From positions 1 to 64,000 of the forward strand of contig NZ_DASVCJ010000057.1 in the NCBI RefSeq assembly GCF_036381655.1: a stretch of 64,000 nucleotides of DNA. Direction: 5' to 3'. Positions 17,953-28,270 of this stretch are shown piece by piece (the stretch's first letter is position 1; each line of letters starts with the position of its first letter). This DNA comes from Ferrovibrio sp036381655. Lineage in GTDB: Bacteria > Pseudomonadota > Alphaproteobacteria > Ferrovibrionales > Ferrovibrionaceae. The translations under genes were made by a program, and so were the position numbers. A model generated the notes under the pieces. That model saw only the letters and a list, made by a program, of their open reading frames with translations, searched no databases and was not told the DNA's origin.

Positions 17953-19097
17953 GACTTGTCCTCCGCGGACATGAACGACTGCGTGCCGCCCTTCGCCTCC
18001 GGCAGCAGCCGAACGGTCTGGCCGGGAATCAGCTTGTGCACGCCCGCGGTGACGACCTTCTCGCCGGCCTTCAAGCCGCCGGCGATCAGCAGGGCATGCT
18101 CGGTATAGGCCGCCACCTGCACCGGCCGCAATTCGACCACACCCTGCCCATTCTCACGGGGAGAGAAAACCCAGACCGCCGGTTTGTCGCCTTGCTGATA
18201 CAGGGACGGCAGCGGCAGCGGAATGACGCTGGCGTCGCTGCGGCGGATGATGGCCACGCTGGCCGTCATGCCCAGCCGCATCGCCTCCGGCGGGTTCTGC
18301 ACCGTCACCTTCACGGCATAGGTCCGGGTCACCGGATCGGCGCCAGGCGCGATCTCGCGGACCACGCCGGTATAGTTCCTGTCCGGTTGCGCCCAGAGGC
18401 TGATCGCGATGGCGGTGGCGTTGCGCAACTCGTCGAGGCGGTTCTCGGCGACGTCGAAGACGACTTCCTTCTCTTCCGATCGCGCCAGTTTCATCACCGT
18501 CTGGCCGGCGGCGATCACCTGCCCGGCTTCGGCGCTGATGCTGGTGATCACGCCGTCGGCGTCCGCCTGCAATTCGGTATAGGCGCCCTGGTTCTGCGCG
18601 ACACGGAGCTGAGAGCGGGCGCTGTCGAACTGGGCCTCGGCGGTGTTGTAGGTATTCTGGCGGCGATCCAGTTCGGCCTGGCTGACCACCTTGCTTTCGA
18701 ACAGGCGCTTGTAGCGGTCGAGTTCGATCTTCGCCTGATTGAAGTTGGCCTGCGCGGCATTGAGCTGGCTGCGGGCATTCTCGATGGCGAGCCTGGTATC
18801 GGCCGGATCCAGCCGCGCCAGCAGGGTGCCCTTTTTCACTTCCGAGCCGACCTCGACATAGCGGGCGACAATCTTGCCGCCGATCCGGAAGGCCAGGTTG
18901 GTCTCGTAGCGGGCGCGCACCTCGCCGGTATAGCTGGAACGGCTTTCGAAAACCTGCGGCGTCGCGCTAATGACGCGAACCGGCCGGATTGGCTCCGGCG
19001 GCGCCGGCGCCCGCTCGCAACCGGCCAGCAGCGTCAGAAGGCCCAGCCCTGCCATGCCCAATCGGGGCGTTACGCCCCTGGATGCCATCATACGCAT
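17949..19097 (-). CDS. RND efflux periplasmic adaptor (membrane fusion) lipoprotein
   Basis: The protein has 382 residues from the ATG with GGAGAGG ahead of it. A 15-residue longer in-frame start at 19142 is less likely. The signal segment ends LLTLLAGCERAP, a lipobox with Cys as acylation site. It is followed by the HlyD/AcrA beta-barrel and lipoyl parts (NLAFRIGGKIVARYVEVGSEVKKG), an alpha-hairpin (about 95-165), and the barrel segment VTRTYAVKVTVQNP. It links the RND permease to an outer-membrane channel. Confidence 0.9.
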   Translation of the reverse strand: MRMMASRGVTPRLGMAGLGLLTLLAGCERAPAPPEPIRPVRVISATPQVFESRSSYTGEVRARYETNLAFRIGGKIVARYVEVGSEVKKGTLLARLDPADTRLAIENARSQLNAAQANFNQAKIELDRYKRLFESKVVSQAELDRRQNTYNTAEAQFDSARSQLRVAQNQGAYTELQADADGVITSISAEAGQVIAAGQTVMKLARSEEKEVVFDVAENRLDELRNATAIAISLWAQPDRNYTGVVREIAPGADPVTRTYAVKVTVQNPPEAMRLGMTASVAIIRRSDASVIPLPLPSLYQQGDKPAVWVFSPRENGQGVVELRPVQVAAYTEHALLIAGGLKAGEKVVTAGVHKLIPGQTVRLLPEAKGGTQSFMSAEDKS

Positions 19098-19202
19098 ATG
19101 CCGCCTCTCCTCATCGGATGGCCGCTCGGGTGCGTAATGCAACTGAACTGCGGAAAATCCCCCGAACGCCGTCTCGCTACTCGCCCTGTCCCGCCGCCGG
19201 CG

Positions 19203-19448
19203 TCACCGCTCTGTCGGCGGTTTCCTCAGCGGCAGCAGCCCCTCCCTCGCGCAGTCCAGGACCCAGACCCGGATTGCACTCGACAGGTTTCCCTGGCGTG
19301 CGGCATCGATATCGCTGACCACCTGATTGATGGTCTTGCCTTGCCGGGCGGCCAGCGCATGCAGGGCGTCCCAGAAAGCATTTTCCAGGGAAACGCTGGT
19401 ACGATGCCCGCCGACGACGACGGAGCGTTTGACTACCGTCGTCGACAT
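19203..19448 (-). CDS. Ribbon-helix-helix domain protein
   Basis: The 81-residue protein carries KRSVVVGGHRTSVSLENAFW, then ALAARQGKTINQVVSDIDAA and NLSSAIRVWVLDCA. This is the RHH_4-type small DNA-binding family found across Alphaproteobacteria. Such proteins dimerise and bind short palindromes. The perfect palindrome at 19531-19546, 83 bases before its start, is a candidate autoregulatory site. Targets are unknown. Confidence 0.82.
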   Translation of the reverse strand: MSTTVVKRSVVVGGHRTSVSLENAFWDALHALAARQGKTINQVVSDIDAARQGNLSSAIRVWVLDCAREGLLPLRKPPTER

Positions 19449-19530
19449 TGTTCAACCGCACGGCCAAGCGGCCGCCGGGTTGCGGGATTAGCACCCGCCC
19501 TTAGACGCGCCAAGGCTGCCCAGGGCGCGG

Positions 19531-19546
19531 CGTGACGGCCGTCACG
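19531..19546. promoter_or_regulatory. Perfect 16-bp palindrome upstream of the RHH gene
   Basis: CGTGACGG and CCGTCACG abut with no spacer. It lies between the end of the aspartate aminotransferase gene and the start of the RHH gene on the minus strand, so it is placed to act on the RHH promoter. It resembles, but is one base shorter in spacing than, the TGACG-N3-CGTCA sites found elsewhere in the window. Confidence 0.4.
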
Positions 19547-19562
19547 AGTTACCCGGCAGAAA

Positions 19563-20765
19563 TCAGGTGAGCCCGGCACAGAATTCCTGAATCCGGGTGC
19601 AAGCGTCCTTCAGTGCCTCGGTCGAGGTGGCGTAGGAGATGCGGAAATGCGGGCTCAGGCCGAAGGCTTCGCCGAAGACCACGGCGACGCCCTTCTCTTC
19701 CAGCAACGCATTGCAGAAATCCTGGTCGTTATTGATCTTAACGCCGCCCTTGGAGGTCTTGCCGATGGTGCCGGCGCAGCTTGGGTATACATAGAAGGCG
19801 CCTTCGGGCTTCGGGCAATGGATGCCCTTGGCCTGATTCAGCATGCTGACCACCAAGTCGCGCCGCTGCTTGAACACGGCGTTGTTCTTCGGGATGAAAT
19901 CCTGCGGGCCGTTCAGCGCCTCGACGGCGGCAGCCTGGCTGATCGAGGACGGATTCGAGGTCGACTGCGACTGCAGGTTGGCCATGGCCTTGATCAGCGG
20001 CTGCGGGCCGCCGGCATAGCCGATGCGCCAGCCGGTCATGCAATAGGCCTTCGAGACGCCATTCATGGTCAGCGTGCGCTCGTAGAGCTTCGGCTCGATC
20101 TGGGCCGGCGTGGTGAAGACGAAATTGTCGTAGGTCAGGTGCTCGTACATGTCGTCCGTCAGCACCCAGACCTGCGGATGCTTGAGCAGCACGTCGGTCA
20201 GCGCCTTCAGCTCGTCGCGCGTATACGCAGCGCCCGACGGATTGGACGGCGAATTCAGGATCAGCCACTTGGTCTTCGGCGTGATCGCGCGATCCAGCGT
20301 CTCCGGGCGCAGCTTGAAGCCGTCCTCGGCCTTGCCTGTGACGAAAACCGGCGTGCCGCCGGCGAAATTGACGATATCCGGATAGCTGACCCAATAGGGC
20401 GCCGGGATGATCACCTCGTCGCCCGGATTGACGGTGGCCAGCAGGGCGTTGAACAGCACCTGCTTGCCGCCGGTGCCGACGCTGATCTGCTCGGGCTTGT
20501 ACTCCAGGCCGTTCTCGCGCTTGAACTTGGCAATGATCGCCTGCTTCAGCGCCGGGGTGCCGTCGACATCGGTATAGCGGGTCTCGCCACGGTCGATCGC
20601 CGCCTTGGCCGCCTCGCGGATATTGGCGGGCGTCTCGAAATCCGGCTCGCCGGCGCCGAGGCCGATGACGTCCCGGCCGGCGGCCTTCAATGCGCGGGCC
20701 TTCTGCGTGGCGGCAATGGTGGCGGAGGGCTTGATGCGGCCGAGGGCATCGGACAGAAACGGCAT
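19563..20765 (-). CDS. aspC: Aspartate aminotransferase, class I (AAT Ib type)
   Basis: The 400-residue PLP enzyme begins MPFLSDALGRIKPSATIAAT, the usual N-terminus of alphaproteobacterial AspC. The longer open frame to 21092 adds 109 unrelated residues and is rejected. Key segments are GLGAGEPDFETP, NSPSNPSGAAYTRDE, VLTDDMYEHL and the PLP lysine in NGVSKAYCMTGWRIGYAGG. It interconverts aspartate and oxaloacetate with glutamate and 2-oxoglutarate. Some family members also use prephenate. Confidence 0.92.
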   Translation of the reverse strand: MPFLSDALGRIKPSATIAATQKARALKAAGRDVIGLGAGEPDFETPANIREAAKAAIDRGETRYTDVDGTPALKQAIIAKFKRENGLEYKPEQISVGTGGKQVLFNALLATVNPGDEVIIPAPYWVSYPDIVNFAGGTPVFVTGKAEDGFKLRPETLDRAITPKTKWLILNSPSNPSGAAYTRDELKALTDVLLKHPQVWVLTDDMYEHLTYDNFVFTTPAQIEPKLYERTLTMNGVSKAYCMTGWRIGYAGGPQPLIKAMANLQSQSTSNPSSISQAAAVEALNGPQDFIPKNNAVFKQRRDLVVSMLNQAKGIHCPKPEGAFYVYPSCAGTIGKTSKGGVKINNDQDFCNALLEEKGVAVVFGEAFGLSPHFRISYATSTEALKDACTRIQEFCAGLT

Positions 20766-21168
20766 GGGCTGCGACTCCTGAGCGCGGACGGAAAATGCGG
20801 GGCGAACCATACGTCCGGCGTCCAGCCAAAGCAACCGGGGTTGCTGCCATTCAAACAGGCAATCCGCCCCGTTAACGGGCAAAGCCCATGAGCCGTATCC
20901 AGAGGCGGCCGGACATGGGCCGTTCCCGGCTGGCAGGCCCGGGCCGGGAATTGCGCTGGCCCAGAATACTGGACTGGGACTTGCATGGGATTGGGTCGGA
21001 GACAGCGTTCGATTCTCCTCTGGCGGGTGCAGAGAGCCCGACATAGACTGCCGGACCGGAAGATGCGCCGGGAGAAACACCGGAAGAAACACTGGGCCGA
21101 GGAAAGCGAACGCGATCGGCCGGTAAATGGATAATATCGTTCAGCCAGTTCGTTCAGGGGGAGATCAC
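20766..21168. other. 403-bp divergent intergenic region
   Basis: No supported gene lies here. It separates two divergent genes and must hold both promoters. Two short perfect dyads are seen: CAACC-GG-GGTTG at 20832-20843 and CCCGTTAACGGG at 20868-20879. Both are close to the aspC side. No clear -35/-10 pair or regulator box was recognised. Confidence 0.4.
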
Positions 21169-22212
21169 ATGACTTTCAGCTTTCCGTATGCAGGCCGTGC
21201 CGGGATGCATGCCGCCGCCGCGCTTGCAGTGACGCTGGGCATTGCCGCCGCCGGCAATGCCGCGGCCCAGACCAAATTGAAATTCACGCTCGACTGGGCT
21301 TTCCAGGGCCCGACCTCCGCCTTCCTGCTGGCCGAGCAGAAGGGCTACTACAAGGCCGAAGGGATCGACATCACCGTCGATGCCGGCCAGGGCTCGGCCA
21401 GCGCGCTGCAGCGTGTCGCCACCGGCGCCTACGAGATGGGCTATGCCGATATCAACGCGCTGATCGAATACAACGTGAAGAATCCGGACAGCCAGGTGAA
21501 GGCGGTGATGATGGGCTACGACGCCGGCCCGTTCGGGGTCTATGCCCTGAAGAAGTCCGGCATCAAAACGCCCAAGGACCTCGAGGGGAAGAAGCTCGGC
21601 GCGCCGGTCTTCGATGCCTCGTTCAAGCTGTTCCCGGCCTTCGCCGCCAAGGTCGGCATCGACCGCAGCAAGATCACCAACATCAACCTCACGCCGCAAC
21701 TGCGCGAACCCAGCCTGAAGAACGGCAGCGTCGATTTCATCAGCGGCCATTACTTTTCGTCGATGCTGGATCTGGAGAAGATCGGCGTGCCGCAAAGCGA
21801 TGTCGTTTATTTCCTCTATGCCGATTACGGCATGGATTTCTACGGCAACGCCGTGATCGCCGCGCCGAAATTTCTCAAGGAACATCCCGATGCAGTCAAA
21901 GGCGTGGTCAAGGCCACGATCAAGGCCTGGAAGGAGATCGCTGCCAATCCCGAAGTCGGCGTGAAGGCGGCGAAGACCCGCGACGGCCTGATCGACGAGG
22001 CGCTGGAACTGAAGCGGCTGAAAATGTCGCTGGAGCGCAATGTGCTGACCAAATGGGTCAAGGCCAATGGCTTCGGCGGCGTCGACATGGCCCGCCTGCA
22101 GCGCGCCTCCAACGACGTCGCCTCTGCCGTCGGCCTGCCGCGCGCCCCCAAGGCCGATGAACTGTTCGACGACAGTTTTCTGCCGCCCAAAAGCGAACGC
22201 ATGATGCCGTGA
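21169..22212 (+). CDS. ABC transporter substrate-binding protein, NMT1/THI5-like
   Basis: The protein has 347 residues from the ATG preceded by GGGGAG. The signal peptide (about 1-33) ends in AAAQ. The mature part starts LKFTLDWAFQGPTSAFLLAEQKGYY and then GIDITVDAGQGSA, the SsuA/THI5 fold that binds sulfonates, pyrimidine precursors or other small compounds. No permease or ATPase gene is adjacent, so it is an orphan here. A strong terminator follows 27 bases after the stop, supporting a monocistronic unit. Confidence 0.88.
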   Translation: MTFSFPYAGRAGMHAAAALAVTLGIAAAGNAAAQTKLKFTLDWAFQGPTSAFLLAEQKGYYKAEGIDITVDAGQGSASALQRVATGAYEMGYADINALIEYNVKNPDSQVKAVMMGYDAGPFGVYALKKSGIKTPKDLEGKKLGAPVFDASFKLFPAFAAKVGIDRSKITNINLTPQLREPSLKNGSVDFISGHYFSSMLDLEKIGVPQSDVVYFLYADYGMDFYGNAVIAAPKFLKEHPDAVKGVVKATIKAWKEIAANPEVGVKAAKTRDGLIDEALELKRLKMSLERNVLTKWVKANGFGGVDMARLQRASNDVASAVGLPRAPKADELFDDSFLPPKSERMMP

Positions 22213-22239
22213 TCCGCGGCTGAAAACCTGCTACAGAGA

Positions 22240-22268
22240 AGGCGGCGGGCCGATCCCGCCGCCTTTTT
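22240..22268 (+). terminator. Intrinsic terminator after the substrate-binding protein gene
   Basis: A 10-bp stem (AGGCGGCGGG and CCCGCCGCCT) with a five-base loop is followed by TTTT. It ends just before the MFS gene, so the two genes are probably separate units. Confidence 0.85.
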
Positions 22269-22291
22269 CTCGCCCAAAAAGCAGAACGACA

Positions 22292-23530
22292 ATGCCCGCC
22301 TCTCCCGATTCGGCCGCAGCTTCGCAGTCCTCGGACTCACGTTCCGCAGCAGAGCCGGCGCGCACCGATTGGATCGCCGTTGCGGCGGTGATCGCCGCCG
22401 GCGTGATCGTCTCGATGCAGCTGGGCAAACTGCCGCCGCTGATCGATGCCCTGCGTGCCGAATTCGGCCTCGGCCTCGTGCTCGCCGGCATCGTCGCCTC
22501 GTCCTTCAATCTGGTCGGCGCCGTCATCGGCGTCGCAGCGGGCTTCGCCAGCGACCGCATCGGCGGCCGCCACGCGCTCGGCCTTGGCCTGCTCGTCGCC
22601 GCCCTCGGCGGCCTGCTCGGCGCAGCGGCGGACAGCACGCTTGTCCTGCTGACAGCCCGCCTGATCGAAGGCTTGGGCTTCGTGCTGGTCGTCGTTGCCG
22701 CGCCGGGCCTGGTGACGGCCGCGGCGCAGCCGCGGCAACGCAATCTCGCGCTCGGATTCTGGAGCGCCTATATGCCGCTCGGCGTCGCCTTCGGGATGTT
22801 CGGCGCGCTGCTGGTCGGCCACCTATTCGACTGGCGTGGACTATGGCTGCTGCTGGCCGGCCTGCTCGCCGTCGGCGCCTTCGCGGCGCACCGGCTGGCG
22901 CGCGGCGTCGACCTGCCGCCGGCGCGCCGCTTTGATGCCGCCGTCCTCAAGCATCCGGGGCCCTGGCTGCTGGCGGGCTGCTTCGCCTGCTATACGACCC
23001 AGTGGTTTGCCATCGTGACCTGGATTCCCACCTATCTGCGCGATAGCGGCGTCACCAGCGAGACGCTGATCGCGACCGGGACGGCGCTGGTGGTGCTGAT
23101 CAATGTCATTGGCAATCTGTCCTGCGCCGCCTTGATGCATCGCGGCCTGCCGCGCTGGCTGATCATGGCCGTGACCAGCCTAGCGATGAGCATCTTCGGC
23201 GTGATGAGCTTCGCCGGCAGCGTGCCGGTGCTGGGCAAGATCGGCCTCGCCATGGTGACGACGGGCATCGGCGGCATGCTGCCGGCGGCGGTGCTCGCCA
23301 GCGTCCCCGAGCATGTGCGCGAGCGCAGCCAGATCGCCACCGTCAACGGCGTTGTCGTGCAACTGCTGAATATCGGCTCATTCGTCGGCCCGCCCGGCCT
23401 CGCCGCCCTGGTGGCGCGGTTCGGCGGCTGGAGTGAGGGCCGCTGGCTGCTGCTGGGCGCCGGCGCCATCGGCTGCGGCCTGGCGTTGGCGTTGCGCTTC
23501 CTCGCTTCGCCGAAGAGCCCTCAGCCATGA
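22292..23530 (+). CDS. Major facilitator superfamily transporter (CynX/NimT-like)
   Basis: The 412-residue membrane protein has about twelve helices. The loop 2-3 motif is GFASDRIGGRHALGLGLL, the usual MFS signature. The N-terminal 25 residues are Ser/Ala-rich and cytoplasmic. Family resemblance is to the CynX/NimT group of anion and drug transporters, but the substrate cannot be read. The TGA overlaps the ATG of the next transporter. Confidence 0.85.
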   Translation: MPASPDSAAASQSSDSRSAAEPARTDWIAVAAVIAAGVIVSMQLGKLPPLIDALRAEFGLGLVLAGIVASSFNLVGAVIGVAAGFASDRIGGRHALGLGLLVAALGGLLGAAADSTLVLLTARLIEGLGFVLVVVAAPGLVTAAAQPRQRNLALGFWSAYMPLGVAFGMFGALLVGHLFDWRGLWLLLAGLLAVGAFAAHRLARGVDLPPARRFDAAVLKHPGPWLLAGCFACYTTQWFAIVTWIPTYLRDSGVTSETLIATGTALVVLINVIGNLSCAALMHRGLPRWLIMAVTSLAMSIFGVMSFAGSVPVLGKIGLAMVTTGIGGMLPAAVLASVPEHVRERSQIATVNGVVVQLLNIGSFVGPPGLAALVARFGGWSEGRWLLLGAGAIGCGLALALRFLASPKSPQP

Positions 23531-24429
23531 AGTTCCGCTTTCCCGTCCCCGACCGGGGCGATGTCTTCCTGCTGCTGACCGTCATCATCTGGGGCAACAC
23601 CTTTCCCACCGCGAAATACGTGCTCGACGTGCTGCCGCCTACGGTCTATGCCTCGACGCGCTATCTGCTGGCGGCAATCACGCTGATGCTGGCGCTGGCC
23701 TGGCGACAGGGCCTCAAGCCGCCGCGGCGCCAGGACATCCTGCCCCTGTTCGCCCTGGGCCTGCTCGGCATCACCCTGATGCAGTTGCTGTGGGCCAATG
23801 CCTTGTCGCTGACCACAGCGTCCAAAGGCGCGATCCTGGTCGCGGTCTCGCCGATCTGGGCCATGCTGATCGGCAGCCTGCGCGGGCAGAGGCTCAAATG
23901 GCAGGCCTGGATCGGCGTGATGCTGTCCTTCGCCGGCGTCTTTCTCGTCATCAACAACAGCATCACCGCAATCACCTTCGGCGGCGGCAGCCTGACCGGC
24001 GACCTGCTGTTCCTGGTGGTGGCCTTCTGCTGGGCCTGTTACTCGGTCTTCTCGCCGCCCTATCTGGCGCGGCTCGGCGCACTCTATGTCTCGGCCTGGT
24101 CGATGCTGTTCGGGGCGCTGACCTTGGCGCCGGTCATGATCTTCCAGCTCGACGACGTGCATTGGGAGGCGATGCGGCCCAGTCACTGGGCGGCCTTCCT
24201 GTTCACGGCGATCATGGCCGGCGCGCTCGGCTATCTGTCGTGGTATGGCGGCATCGCCAGGCTGGGCGTTGCCCGTTCGGTGGTCTATTCCTACCTCATC
24301 CCGGTCTTCGCCCTGCTGAGCGCCGTCGCCTTCCTGGGCGAGCATGTCTCTGCCGTGCAATCCCTGGGCGCGGCCATCGTGATCGGCGGCCTGATCCTGA
24401 CCCGCCTGAACGTGGCCAAATCCGCATGA
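23527..24429 (+). CDS. EamA/DMT-family transporter
   Basis: The 300-residue protein has ten predicted helices in two EamA repeats. The first starts DVFLLLTVIIWGNTFPTAKY and the second LTGDLLFLVVAFCWACYSV. These are metabolite exporters of the drug/metabolite superfamily. It is joined by ATGA overlaps to the MFS gene before it and the MaoC gene after it, so all three are likely co-translated. Confidence 0.88.
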   Translation: MKFRFPVPDRGDVFLLLTVIIWGNTFPTAKYVLDVLPPTVYASTRYLLAAITLMLALAWRQGLKPPRRQDILPLFALGLLGITLMQLLWANALSLTTASKGAILVAVSPIWAMLIGSLRGQRLKWQAWIGVMLSFAGVFLVINNSITAITFGGGSLTGDLLFLVVAFCWACYSVFSPPYLARLGALYVSAWSMLFGALTLAPVMIFQLDDVHWEAMRPSHWAAFLFTAIMAGALGYLSWYGGIARLGVARSVVYSYLIPVFALLSAVAFLGEHVSAVQSLGAAIVIGGLILTRLNVAKSA

Positions 24430-24875
24430 GTGGCATCTACTTCGACGATCTTCACATCGGGCAGCGCTTCGTCACGCCGGGCATGACGATCAGTGCCGCG
24501 CAAATCCTCGATTTCGCCCGCCAGTACGATCCGCAGCCGTTCCACATCGATGCCGAGGCGGCGGGCAGAACCGAATTCGGCGGCCTGATCGCTTCCGGTT
24601 TCCATACGCTGTCGCTGTCTTTCTCGCTGTTCTTCCGCCTGAATGTATTTGCCGCCGCCAATCTCGGCTCGCCCGGCATGGAGGAAATCCGCTGGCTCAA
24701 GCCGCTCCGGCCGGGCGACACCATCCATGCCGCGGCCGAGGTGGTTGCGCTGAAGCCGTCGCAGTCGAAGCCGGATCGCGGCATCGTCACCATGCGGCAT
24801 GACACCTTCAATCAGGATGGCGCCCTGATCCTCACCGTCACCTGCCTGCACCGCCTGAAAAGGCGCGACACCTAG
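24426..24875 (+). CDS. MaoC-like hydratase
   Basis: The protein has 149 residues from an ATG that overlaps the preceding stop. The hot-dog fold motif FARQYDPQPFHIDAEAA contains the catalytic Asp and His of R-specific enoyl-CoA hydratases, followed by GGLIASGFHTLSLSF. It probably hydrates an enoyl-thioester. Its TAG is shared back-to-back with the convergent methyltransferase gene in a CTAG. Confidence 0.88.
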   Translation: MSGIYFDDLHIGQRFVTPGMTISAAQILDFARQYDPQPFHIDAEAAGRTEFGGLIASGFHTLSLSFSLFFRLNVFAAANLGSPGMEEIRWLKPLRPGDTIHAAAEVVALKPSQSKPDRGIVTMRHDTFNQDGALILTVTCLHRLKRRDT

Positions 24876-26464
24876 CTCTCGGCCACCAGGCAGAGACCGG
24901 CGCTCCCGTCGCTGAACGTCACCGGCTCGACGGCCAGCACGACCAGCCCCTCCGCCCGCGCGATATCGCGCAGGACGTCATCGCCGAAACCTGCCGCCGG
25001 AAAGAAGGCGATGAAGGCGCCGGCCAAGGCCAGCGCGATCTTGACTGCCGAACACAATCTGGCCGGATCGGCCTGGGCGAATTGCGGATCGGCGGCGACG
25101 ATCAGGTCGTAGTGATCCGGCCTAGTCTCCAGGAACGGGATGACCTCGGCGGTATCGCATTCGTCGTACAGTCCGAGTTCGAAAGCCATCCGGCTGCGCG
25201 CCGGATCGGGCGAGACCATGTCCAGATGCTGCGTTCGGCTGCGCAAGGTGGCGGCATGCCGCGCCAGCCCGCCGCCCAGATCGATCGCCCAGCCGACCGG
25301 ATGCTCGCTGCTGACCACCTGCTGGACCGCGATGGCGGCCAGCGCTGCGGCCGGCGTCTCCAGCCTGGCAAAAATGTCCCCGACGGAAAGATCGGCGGCA
25401 GGTGCCGCCGGCCTGGCTGCGGCTTCGGCGGCCAGCTGGCGCAAGGCGAAGACGAAACCCGGCACCGGCTTGTTCTCCTCCCGGCGCAGGATCACCTCCT
25501 CGAGGCTGAGCAGCACGAAGCCGGCATCGGCGGCGCAGCGGCGCAGATAGGCCTCGCCATGCTGATAGCGGCCGGTCCGGGTCGCGTCATAGCGGCCGTC
25601 GATTCCCTTTTCGACCGTGGCGACAAACACCCCGCCTTCATGCAGGCTGGCACAGACGGCGGCGAAAACCTGCTTCAGGTCGCCGAAATAGGACAGCACG
25701 TCTGCCGCCAATGCCAGATCGTAGCTTTGCCGGCGATCCTGCAGGATGTCGACGATGTCGCCGACGGCCAGATCGTCGTAGCAATGGCGCAGGCGGGCCT
25801 TTGCGATCATCCGCGGCGAGAGATCGATGCCGTCAAGCCGTTCGGTGAGTTGCCGTATTTCCGGACCAAGCAGGCCGGTGCCGCAGCCAAGATCGATGGC
25901 GCGGCGGACGGCCTGCCCCTCGCCCAAAGCGACGCGCGTTGCCGCCGCCACATGCTGCGGCCCCTGGTATTCTAGCCAGTTGGACAGCTTCTCGTCGAAG
26001 CTGTCGGCGAACTGATCGAACAGATCGGCGATATAGGCGGTATCGGGCTTATCCGGCGCGGTGCCTGACAGCACGCCCACCATATGCGCGGCCTCGGCAT
26101 GATCGGGGCGCAGCGCCAGCAGGCGGCGATAGGTCAGCAGCGCATCGGCCCGCCGTTCCAGCCGGGCTTGCAGCCGCGCCACGCTGAGCAGCAGGGCTTC
26201 CGAGTCAGGCTTGCTGCGGAGCGCCTGCTCCTGTTTGCCCAGTTCGACCGCCAATCCCTGGTTCAGCCGCAACTGGGCCAGGGCGGACTGGACCGGATCG
26301 ACCGCGGGCTTCGCCGGCGCCGCGGGCGGATCAAGCGGACGAACGCCGCCCAATCCCAGCAGCATCTCGCTGACCGAGGCGGGCCGCGCGGCCCGGCCTG
26401 GTCTGCCTGGCGCCGCGGCAGCAGCGCCGGACTTCTTCTGCCGCCGTCGCTCCCGCCGATTCAT
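24872..26464 (-). CDS. Tandem-domain SAM methyltransferase with TPR-like N-terminus
   Basis: The protein has 530 residues. The first ~35 are basic (MNRRERRRQKK), then comes a helical TPR-like stretch (about 60-130). A class I methyltransferase domain has motif I IDLGCGTGLLGPEI (about 190-203) and LAADVLSYFGDL. A second, shorter domain (about 380-530) repeats the fold with AIDLGGGLARHAATL and LIVAADPQ, but has lost part of the motif and may not bind SAM. The first half resembles NodS/UbiE-like TPR methyltransferases. The target is unknown. Confidence 0.75.
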   Translation of the reverse strand: MNRRERRRQKKSGAAAAAPGRPGRAARPASVSEMLLGLGGVRPLDPPAAPAKPAVDPVQSALAQLRLNQGLAVELGKQEQALRSKPDSEALLLSVARLQARLERRADALLTYRRLLALRPDHAEAAHMVGVLSGTAPDKPDTAYIADLFDQFADSFDEKLSNWLEYQGPQHVAAATRVALGEGQAVRRAIDLGCGTGLLGPEIRQLTERLDGIDLSPRMIAKARLRHCYDDLAVGDIVDILQDRRQSYDLALAADVLSYFGDLKQVFAAVCASLHEGGVFVATVEKGIDGRYDATRTGRYQHGEAYLRRCAADAGFVLLSLEEVILRREENKPVPGFVFALRQLAAEAAARPAAPAADLSVGDIFARLETPAAALAAIAVQQVVSSEHPVGWAIDLGGGLARHAATLRSRTQHLDMVSPDPARSRMAFELGLYDECDTAEVIPFLETRPDHYDLIVAADPQFAQADPARLCSAVKIALALAGAFIAFFPAAGFGDDVLRDIARAEGLVVLAVEPVTFSDGSAGLCLVAES

Positions 26465-26485
26465 GGCGCCCTTGTTGCGCTCCCG

Positions 26486-28168
<1,683 letters not shown>

Positions 28169-28270
28169 TATTCGCTCCGGCGCTGAAATGCGCAAAATTT
28201 CGCTGAGTTGTATCGAAACGAGACCCTACGCGCAATGCGGCGGGTCTGTTCCAAGGACGGGCGTTAAGCC

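Noticed and set aside
21000..21025. T-loop-like sequence GTTCGATTC suggesting a tRNA
   Set aside because: The flanking bases do not pair as a T-arm and no acceptor or anticodon arms can be drawn.
20766..21092. N-terminal extension of the aspartate aminotransferase
   Set aside because: The extra 109 residues are unlike the family, while the conserved start MPFLSDALGRI lies at 20765.
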